From positions 1-9,510 of the forward strand of contig PNLG01000421.1 of NCBI GenBank assembly GCA_013822915.1: a stretch of DNA of 9,510 nucleotides, written 5' to 3'. The first letter of the stretch is position 1; the number at the start of each line of letters is the position of its first letter. The translations under genes and the position numbers were made by a program. This DNA is from Sphingomonas sp. (GTDB taxonomy: Bacteria > Pseudomonadota > Alphaproteobacteria > Sphingomonadales > Sphingomonadaceae). The notes under the pieces are model-generated. The model was not told the DNA's origin, made no database searches, and saw nothing but the letters and a program-made list of their open reading frames with translations. Positions 1-5,012 of the stretch are shown here, one piece after another.

Positions 1-167
1 CACCCTCACGCAACCGTGATCAGAGCGCACCTGCACGCGTCTGACCATGATTTTTCTACGTGCGCTCGCGTCCGCACGCCATGCCATCTGGACAAAAGAG
101 CACCCGCGCGGGACGAAGAGGCTCACCTAGCGACGCCAAACCGCAATAATGCGTAACTGAGCGCCGA
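1..167. other. Left-edge stretch with no convincing gene
   Basis: This short GC-rich stretch lies downstream of the receiver gene. Plus-strand frame 1 is open from the left edge to a TAA at 151-153, but its codon third positions are not GC-biased and the translation resembles nothing I know, so I do not call a gene tail. It holds an 8-bp inverted repeat (23-30 with 60-67, GAGCGCAC/GTGCGCTC) around a 29-base spacer. It also holds a weak GC palindrome (103-112) followed, on the minus strand, by a short T run. No tRNA-like fold is visible. Confidence 0.5.
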
Positions 168-554
168 TCAGCCGATCAGATTGCCCTGCCCACGGGCGAG
201 CAAGCGCCCGATCGCGTCAAACAGCGAATCCATCGCAACGGGTTTGAACAACACTTCGTCCGCCCCTTCGCGCAGGCAATAGTCGCGCAAATCAACCGCG
301 GTATCAGCCGTTACGACAATGACAGGCAGAGACGCCTTGGCGTCACGGCGTGCGCGGATATGCCGAATGGCCGTGATGCCATCCATGCCGGGCATCCGCA
401 AGTCCATCAAAATGATATCGAAATCGCGCTCATCGATCAGCGTAAGCCCAAGCTCTGCGGATTCAGCGCCCGTCATCGATGCCCCCGCCACGTCAAGCAT
501 GTCCTTGACCACGCGACGGTTCATGGGATCATCCTCGACGAACAACACGTTCAT
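168..554 (-). CDS. Single-domain response regulator (CheY/DivK-like receiver)
   Basis: A 128-residue stand-alone receiver domain with no output domain. It begins MNVLFVEDDP. The acidic pair is Asp8/Asp9, the phospho-acceptor is Asp51 in ILMDLRMPGMDG, the switch Thr is Thr82 in VIVVTAD, and the conserved Lys is Lys104 in LFKPV, so every residue needed for phosphorylation is present. The frame stays open upstream to 866, but that extension lies over the kinase gene and has no receiver homology. The start at 554 is supported by a GAGGTG ribosome binding site (560-565, minus strand) 5 bases upstream. The gene follows the kinase by 64 bases on the same strand, so it is the natural phosphate acceptor of that kinase. 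Proteins of this form act by protein-protein contact or as phosphate shuttles in the cytoplasm. The specific partner is not visible here. Confidence 0.93.
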   Translation of the reverse strand: MNVLFVEDDPMNRRVVKDMLDVAGASMTGAESAELGLTLIDERDFDIILMDLRMPGMDGITAIRHIRARRDAKASLPVIVVTADTAVDLRDYCLREGADEVLFKPVAMDSLFDAIGRLLARGQGNLIG

Positions 555-618
555 CGTAGCACCTCGTTCCGAATAGCGATCAGGTGTATAGCATGGTTCA
601 TCGCCATTCCCTAACCTG

Positions 619-3057
619 TCACGCCGCCCGCGCCACGCCGCTTTGGGCGTGAGCATCGCTATTTGGCAAAAGTTTAGCAACAAGTGCTGGTCCCGCGATG
701 GGCTTTTCGATGACGTGATCGAGCGCGATTTCCGTGAACAGCGCGCGCTGCTCATCCGTTGGTGCGGCCCACAGCACGCTGAGCGCGCCGGGGGCGGCCC
801 GCCCAGCCACCTCGCGCAGCGCCGCCGGACCATCAGGGTGAGCCCGCACGGCTGACTCATCCACAAGCACGCGCCGCGCCGGGGTGGTCATCAGCTTGAC
901 CAGAGCTTCTTCAATTGACGCGGCGACTTGCACCGTGGGCAGATGGGGCGCGAACAGCGTTTTCAGCATACTGCGCATGATCGGCTGCGTATCCACGATC
1001 AAGAGATCGGCAACGGTCGCCGGATCATGATCGCCGCCCAGATCCTGCACCGCTGCCTGATACGGGATTGCGACGGCGAACGTTGACCCCTTCCCCATTT
1101 CGCTGCGCACTGAAATATCACCGCCCATCGCTTGCGCCAGATTGCGACAAATCGACAGCCCAAGCCCGGTACCGCCAAATTTGCGCGTGGTGGCCGCATC
1201 AACTTGCTTGAACGACTCAAAAATTTCCTCGAGCTTGTCGGCGGGAATACCAATGCCCGTGTCGCTCACACTGATAACGAGCCGGTTGCCCTCCTCCATC
1301 GCTGCCCGCAGCGTGATCGCCCCGATGGCCGTAAATTTCAGAGCATTGGACAAGAGATTGAACACGATCTGGCGCAGCCGCGCAGGATCGCCTTGCACCG
1401 ACCGCGGACAATCCGCCAGCTCAACCTTAAACGCCACGCCCTTTGCCCGTGCCTGCTCTTCCCACAGGCGCGACACGTCGGTCAGCGTCTTGGGCAGGTC
1501 AACCGCCACTGACTCGATCGTCATATTGCCGGTTTCCATCTTGGCCACGTCGAGAATATCGTCGACGAGCGCTTTCATCGTCACCCCGGCCGCACGCACC
1601 ACGTCAAGTCGGTCACGCAGCGAAGCGGTAAGCGCCTGATCCGCCAGCATCACTTGCGTCATGCCGAGAATGCCGTTCAGCGGGGTACGGATTTCATGGC
1701 TGGTGGTGGCCAAAAACTCGGTCTTGGCGGCAAGCGCCTTTTCCAGCGCACCATTGGCGGCCGCAAGATCGACGTTTGCTGCACGCACTTCATTACGGCT
1801 GCGGCGAAGCGTGACGACCCCAAAGGCAAGCATCGACACCACGCCGAGCGCGCCTGCGATAATCACCCCAAAGATCCAGCTCATGAGGCGCGCCCGCGCC
1901 TGTTCAAACTCGAACTTGCGCTTTGCTTCCTCGGCTTTGAGGTTGGCGATCTTGGCGTCCTTGTTGGCCGCGTCGAAGCGGGCGGCCATCAGCGCGGTGT
2001 TCGCCGACGCCGTCAGCCCCGCCGTTTTGTCGTCAAGCCGCTTCAACGCTTCAAGATGCGCAAGTGCCAGGTCGTTGCGACCAATCGCCTGATAAGCCTG
2101 AAAGGCAGTATCATGGGCATCGCGGTCGCTGATTTCGGTCGTCTTCAGATCGACCCCGGCGAAATAGGCATCGCTTATCGCCACGGCGCGACCCAGGTTT
2201 CTTTTTTCGAGTGCCAACCGCGCAGACAGGGAGGCAACCGGTGAACGATTCCCACCTTCATCAAATTTTTGAGCCTCGGCCAAGGTACGCGCCGCTTGCC
2301 GAAGCTTGCCGGCCCCGATCTGAACACGCGCGATATTGCGCAGCACAATACCTTGATAAATATCACTTTTAATTTTTTTCGCGACGCCAAGCGCGCGCCG
2401 ATACTCGCGTTCAGCCTTGTCGTATTGCTCCAGTTGATCAAAGCCGTTTCCGGCATTGTTGAATGCACTCAGCTCAAGCGTTGGATCCCCGCGATAGATC
2501 TCGGTCGATTGCGCATCGTAACTCATCGCCGTTTTCACATCGCCCGCCTCACGGTAAAGCGACGCAATTTGGCGCAGTGCAATTGCCTGTTTGCGCGTTT
2601 CGCCCAGCGCGCGAAAAATATTGTGCGCAAGCTGATAGTCGGACAAAGCCTCGGCGACATCCGCTTTCTGGGTGGCGACACCGCCCCGCGATAGGAGCAA
2701 GTCGCCACGCAGCAGCGAGGGACGCCCGTCGGACGCAAGCAATCGCAGGGCGCGCTCGATATGCTGGCTCGCGATGTTGGCATCACCCAAGCGCAGCCAA
2801 CCTTCACCCTGTAGCCATAACGATTCCACCAGTTTGGCCGAGGCTCCGTTTGCCTCAAGCGCCTGGCTCGCACGTTTTGCGACTTCGACCGCCGCACGCG
2901 GATTTCGGGACATGAGGTCTTTGGCAGACTGGAGCAACACAATGGGATTCTCAACGCCCTGACCTAGCGTAGAGGCCTTCCCGGCAGACGCCACGCCAAT
3001 CGTCGGCACCGCGACGAGGCTGAGTGCAAATGCCCCAAAGACCTCAGCAGTGCGCAT
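619..3057 (-). CDS. Membrane hybrid histidine kinase with periplasmic TPR sensor domain
   Basis: An 812-residue sensor kinase. A Sec signal peptide (about residues 1-26) is followed by five or so TPR-like helical repeats (about 75-345, clearest around 197-230), a charged helix, one membrane segment (about 393-417), and a HisKA domain with His454 in the motif TSHEIRTPLNG. Next comes an HATPase domain with an N-box Asn571, DTGIGIP at about 599 and GGTGLGL at about 628. The C-terminus (about 685-800) is receiver-like: Asp689, Asp733 and Lys785 align with the first acidic residue, the phospho-acceptor and the conserved Lys, but the second acidic position is Thr690. The start chosen is ATG at 3057, because GGGAG (3064-3068, minus strand) lies 6 bases upstream; a GTG at 3060 would leave only 3. 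The TPR domain should face the periplasm, so the signal is likely a protein or envelope cue. The ligand is unknown. Confidence 0.92.
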   Translation of the reverse strand: MRTAEVFGAFALSLVAVPTIGVASAGKASTLGQGVENPIVLLQSAKDLMSRNPRAAVEVAKRASQALEANGASAKLVESLWLQGEGWLRLGDANIASQHIERALRLLASDGRPSLLRGDLLLSRGGVATQKADVAEALSDYQLAHNIFRALGETRKQAIALRQIASLYREAGDVKTAMSYDAQSTEIYRGDPTLELSAFNNAGNGFDQLEQYDKAEREYRRALGVAKKIKSDIYQGIVLRNIARVQIGAGKLRQAARTLAEAQKFDEGGNRSPVASLSARLALEKRNLGRAVAISDAYFAGVDLKTTEISDRDAHDTAFQAYQAIGRNDLALAHLEALKRLDDKTAGLTASANTALMAARFDAANKDAKIANLKAEEAKRKFEFEQARARLMSWIFGVIIAGALGVVSMLAFGVVTLRRSRNEVRAANVDLAAANGALEKALAAKTEFLATTSHEIRTPLNGILGMTQVMLADQALTASLRDRLDVVRAAGVTMKALVDDILDVAKMETGNMTIESVAVDLPKTLTDVSRLWEEQARAKGVAFKVELADCPRSVQGDPARLRQIVFNLLSNALKFTAIGAITLRAAMEEGNRLVISVSDTGIGIPADKLEEIFESFKQVDAATTRKFGGTGLGLSICRNLAQAMGGDISVRSEMGKGSTFAVAIPYQAAVQDLGGDHDPATVADLLIVDTQPIMRSMLKTLFAPHLPTVQVAASIEEALVKLMTTPARRVLVDESAVRAHPDGPAALREVAGRAAPGALSVLWAAPTDEQRALFTEIALDHVIEKPIAGPALVAKLLPNSDAHAQSGVARAA

Positions 3058-3063
3058 CACATT

Positions 3064-3068
3064 CTCCC
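3064..3068 (-). promoter_or_regulatory. Ribosome binding site deciding the kinase start
   Basis: GGGAG on the minus strand, 6 bases before the ATG at 3057. It favours that ATG over the GTG directly in front of it. Confidence 0.65.
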
Positions 3069-3094
3069 GGTCGAACCGCCATGTTATGACGTGC

Positions 3095-3118
3095 AGCGCG
3101 TTAATTGCGCGCTAACGC
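3095..3118. promoter_or_regulatory. Overlapping inverted repeats and CtrA-like near-match between phosphodiesterase and kinase genes
   Basis: Three signals share the 67-base gap. AGCGCG (3095-3100) pairs with CGCGCT (3108-3113) around a 7-base loop. GCGTTA (3098-3103) pairs with TAACGC (3113-3118). TTAA (3101-3104), 7 bases and CTAA (3112-3115) match the alphaproteobacterial CtrA pattern TTAA-N7-TTAA at 7 of 8 positions. The two pairings exclude each other. No T run follows on either strand, so a Rho-independent terminator is unlikely. The site lies about 44 bases before the kinase start, a position suited to a promoter operator. Binding by CtrA is inferred. Confidence 0.4.
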
Positions 3119-3124
3119 CGGTGT

Positions 3125-4567
3125 TCAGGCGCTTTTCCAGAAGCTTGCAGGCCGATTGAACGCGGCACGCGGATCACCGGCCAGCCCAAGGTGGCGCTCC
3201 TCGTCCAGAAACTGACCCAGCGCAGCGACGGAAATCGGGCGGCTGATCAGGAACCCCTGCACCATGTCGCACCCCATGACGCCAAGCAGCGCCATCGCCG
3301 ATGGCGTTTCCACCCCTTCCGCCGTCACTTCCATATCCAACGCATGGGCCAGATCGATCGTTGAGCGCACGATCAGGGGATCACGATTGCTGCTGGTGAG
3401 CTGGATCACAAACATCTTGTCGATCTTCAGCTCTTTGGCGGGCAACTGCTTCAAGTAGGCAAGTGAGGAAAGACCCGCACCATAATCGTCGATCGCAATT
3501 GCAATTCCCATTTCAGCAAAAATGTTAAGATTGCCGATCGCCGTTTCCGGATCACGAATGACCGAAGTTTCGGTGATTTCGAAACCGATATTGCCACCAG
3601 AGGCTTGAACCATCTGACATGCTCGCGCGACAAACGCCGAGTCACCAAGTAATTGCCCAGAAATATTGACAAAGAGAGTAATGTCATGACCTTGTGCTGC
3701 GAGCAGTTTTTGGTCTGCAACAACTTGCTCTATCGTCCACAATGTGAGCGAGCCAATAATATGAGCCTCTTCGGCGGCCGTAATAAAGTCCCCGGGCAGG
3801 ATAAGGCCACGAACCGGGTGATGCCAACGGATCAATGCTTCTGCACTGGAAGCCTTTTGACGCCGGAGGTGAACCTTTGGCTGATACTGGAGGAACATTT
3901 CACCCCGCTGAACCGCCTTGGTCAGGTCGCGCACCAGCGAGAGGCGGTCGATCCCCGGCGCGTCAGCCGACAGGTCGCGGATGACAACCCGCTCCTCCAC
4001 GCGCGCCTCGGCCATTGCCTGCTCGGCCGCCTCAACCAGCCGCACATCATCGACGTAGGCCGTGGCAGCAATGGCAGCACCCAATGCCAGCTCGATCCGA
4101 TGCGGCTCTCCATCGAGATCGACCGGCCGACTGAACACGCCCCGGATCAGGTCCAGCGCCGTCTCGAGCCCTTCCGGCGTTTCGCCCTCAAACGCGATCT
4201 CGATGGTCGTGCGACCGACCACCGCCAACCGTGCCTCGGCCAAATGCTCGGCAATCCGGTCCGCGACATCAAGCACAAGGCAATCGGCTCGCGGCGCCCC
4301 CAGATGCCGCCGCAGGGGGGCAAAATTAATGATGTCAGCAAGCGCGAGAAAGCGCCAAGGCAAGATCGAGAGCGGCGTGCCGCTGTCCTCATCCCCGCCT
4401 GACGCGGGGGCACCGGTTCGGAACTGACCACCAAATACCGCATCGAACTCAAAAGTAGGCGTCGATGCAATGCCGACTGCCGCCGGAAATGCGACAGAGG
4501 CAAAAAGAGCCCGACGGCGGTCACCCACGCCAGACAGGCCCGAGCCGGAAAAATCTGAGCGCACCAT
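3125..4567 (-). CDS. c-di-GMP phosphodiesterase: degenerate GGDEF plus intact EAL domain
   Basis: A 480-residue protein with no membrane segment, presumably cytoplasmic. Residues about 70-195 look like a GGDEF domain, but the signature loop is replaced by VVGRTTIEIAF (116-126), so it cannot be a cyclase. It may bind GTP or only serve as a scaffold. Residues about 205-460 form an EAL domain. Its metal and catalytic residues are all present: Glu243 (EALIRW), Asn301, Glu330, Asp360/Asp361 (DDYGAGLSS), Lys381, Glu417 (TAEGVET) and Gln437 (QGFLISRP). Apart from a 3-residue difference between Asn301 and Glu330, their spacing matches the well-studied RocR enzyme as I recall it. Hydrolysis of c-di-GMP to pGpG is therefore expected. 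Residues 1-69 match no domain I know. The start has only a weak, close GAAGG. The kinase gene follows after 67 bases, and CtrA-like boxes lie upstream. Confidence 0.92.
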   Translation of the reverse strand: MVRSDFSGSGLSGVGDRRRALFASVAFPAAVGIASTPTFEFDAVFGGQFRTGAPASGGDEDSGTPLSILPWRFLALADIINFAPLRRHLGAPRADCLVLDVADRIAEHLAEARLAVVGRTTIEIAFEGETPEGLETALDLIRGVFSRPVDLDGEPHRIELALGAAIAATAYVDDVRLVEAAEQAMAEARVEERVVIRDLSADAPGIDRLSLVRDLTKAVQRGEMFLQYQPKVHLRRQKASSAEALIRWHHPVRGLILPGDFITAAEEAHIIGSLTLWTIEQVVADQKLLAAQGHDITLFVNISGQLLGDSAFVARACQMVQASGGNIGFEITETSVIRDPETAIGNLNIFAEMGIAIAIDDYGAGLSSLAYLKQLPAKELKIDKMFVIQLTSSNRDPLIVRSTIDLAHALDMEVTAEGVETPSAMALLGVMGCDMVQGFLISRPISVAALGQFLDEERHLGLAGDPRAAFNRPASFWKSA

Positions 4568-4592
4568 CGACCTTCGGCATAGCCCATAGAGT

Positions 4593-4607
4593 TGAACGAA
4601 GCGTTAA
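4593..4607. promoter_or_regulatory. CtrA-like near-match box upstream of the phosphodiesterase
   Basis: TGAA (4593-4596), 7 bases, then TTAA (4604-4607). This matches the CtrA half-site pattern at 7 of 8 positions; read on the minus strand it is TTAA-N7-TTCA. It lies about 26-40 bases before the phosphodiesterase ATG, close to where a promoter would sit. It is supporting evidence only, next to the perfect box at 4666. Confidence 0.35.
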
Positions 4608-4665
4608 GTGCACGCGGTGGCGCACCCATTTGGCGCGGACAGGCGCCTTTCCGATTGTCTTTACG

Positions 4666-4680
4666 TTAAAATTTCGTTAA
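4666..4680. promoter_or_regulatory. Perfect TTAA-N7-TTAA box (candidate CtrA site)
   Basis: TTAA (4666-4669), AATTTCG, TTAA (4677-4680), followed by C on the plus strand. TTAA-N7-TTAA is the established full binding site of the alphaproteobacterial cell-cycle/motility regulator CtrA. The pattern reads the same on both strands, so it could act on the phosphodiesterase gene (start about 100 bases to the left, minus strand) or on the small ORF (start 43 bases to the right, plus strand). No convincing -10 element stands out on either side. Regulation by CtrA is inferred from the motif and from the c-di-GMP function of the neighbouring gene. Confidence 0.5.
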
Positions 4681-4689
4681 CTTGATCAA

Positions 4690-4706
4690 TGCGCAAAAGC
4701 TGCGCA
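4690..4706 (+). other. Small hairpin just upstream of the small-ORF ribosome binding site
   Basis: TGCGCA (4690-4695), AAAGC, TGCGCA (4701-4706). TGCGCA is itself palindromic. The two copies therefore form either an RNA stem of 6 bp with a 5-base loop, or two protein-binding half-sites 11 bp (one helical turn) apart. The hairpin ends 4 bases before the GGGAG ribosome binding site, where it could affect ribosome access. The palindrome TTGATCAA abuts it on the left. Confidence 0.45.
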
Positions 4707-4710
4707 ACTT

Positions 4711-4715
4711 GGGAG
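4711..4715 (+). promoter_or_regulatory. Strong ribosome binding site of the small ORF
   Basis: GGGAG, 7 bases before the ATG at 4723, in a region with no other plus-strand gene. It is the main reason the small ORF is listed. Confidence 0.5.
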
Positions 4716-4722
4716 AAAATAG

Positions 4723-4776
4723 ATGTTGGAATTCCTGTTGTCGTTCCTCCACGGCGAAGAAATTCGCCCCTGGTAA
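4723..4776 (+). CDS. Candidate 17-residue small protein or leader peptide
   Basis: ATG to TAA encoding MLEFLLSFLHGEEIRPW. It is preceded by a textbook ribosome binding site GGGAG (4711-4715) with 7-base spacing, the best such signal in this gap. The peptide has a hydrophobic first half (LEFLLSFL) and a charged tail ending in Trp. No other plus-strand gene begins until 6629, so it is not an obvious leader for a downstream coding gene. An inverted repeat starts 7 bases after its stop. It could be a membrane-associated small protein, a signalling peptide, or a short ORF on a regulatory RNA. I recognise no family and give no function. An ORF this short may arise by chance, and only the ribosome binding site and flanking structure raise it above background. 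Confidence 0.35.
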   Translation: MLEFLLSFLHGEEIRPW

Positions 4777-4783
4777 CTTAGCA

Positions 4784-4846
4784 ATCGGCCCGAATTTTGC
4801 GAGAACTCACTCAATTGACAGTGAAAAATGCATCATTCGGGCCGAT
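4784..4846. repeat. Perfect 12-bp inverted repeat with nested hairpin
   Basis: ATCGGCCCGAAT (4784-4795) and ATTCGGGCCGAT (4835-4846) are exact reverse complements around a 39-base spacer. The spacer contains a second stem, TCACT (4807-4811) with AGTGA (4820-4824), around 8 bases. No T run follows on either strand, so this is not a standard terminator. It could be the folded 3' part of a plus-strand RNA that includes the small ORF, a two-site operator, or a relic of a small mobile element. No flanking target duplication is obvious. Confidence 0.6.
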
Positions 4847-4982
4847 ACCTTGCCCGACTAGCGCGTGATAGACGCCGCAAATTAACAATTTTGATAGCCT
4901 GTCCAAATAGTTAACAAGTGATTGCGAATCAGGGTAAACGGGGCATCGCAAATCGATTGGGTGACCAGCAATTTGTCGACGA

Positions 4983-4996
4983 AACCGGCCCCGGTT
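4983..4996 (-). terminator. Possible terminator hairpin after the monooxygenase
   Basis: AACCGG (4983-4988), CC, CCGGTT (4991-4996), beginning 16 bases past the monooxygenase stop. On the minus strand the stem is followed by only three T, and the loop is tight, so it is at best a weak intrinsic terminator. Confidence 0.3.
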
Positions 4997-5012
4997 AACG
5001 CTCCCTAGCCCT

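Larger units (their letters stand above)
4568..5012. other. 445-base AT-richer intergenic region rich in signals
   Basis: This gap lies between the phosphodiesterase start and the monooxygenase stop, both on the minus strand. From left to right it holds: a CtrA-like near-match (4593-4607), a perfect TTAA-N7-TTAA box (4666-4680), the palindrome TTGATCAA (4682-4689), a 6-bp hairpin (4690-4706), a ribosome binding site (4711-4715) and a 17-codon ORF (4723-4776) on the plus strand, a 12-bp perfect inverted repeat (4784-4846), and a hairpin after the monooxygenase stop (4983-4996). Base composition is clearly lower in GC than the flanking genes. The stretch 4847-4980 shows only weak repeats (TTGCGA at 4922-4927 with TCGCAA at 4946-4951) and no gene I can support. 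Confidence 0.7.

Noticed and set aside
23..67. 8-bp inverted repeat near the left edge
   Set aside because: It has a 29-base spacer, no T run and no adjacent gene to regulate within view, so it is compatible with chance.
94..124. Terminator-like structure after the receiver gene (GAGC/GCTC stem with inner GC palindrome, then TTTT on the minus strand)
   Set aside because: The outer stem is only 4 bp and the inner palindrome has a minimal loop, so it is too weak to call.
1..153. Open plus-strand frame from the left edge to TAA at 151
   Set aside because: It spans only 50 codons without GC-biased third positions or recognisable protein features, and could be chance in GC-rich DNA.
555..866. 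N-terminal extension of the receiver frame
   Set aside because: It overlaps the kinase gene on the same strand in another frame, lacks receiver homology, and the ribosome binding site at 560-565 points to the start at 554.
1132..2694. Long plus-strand ORFs opposite the kinase gene
   Set aside because: They are antisense shadows of a well-supported coding gene in GC-rich DNA; no domain or ribosome site supports them.
4828..4914. 28-codon plus-strand ORF starting MHHSGRYLAR
   Set aside because: It has no ribosome binding site, and its start lies inside the inverted repeat.
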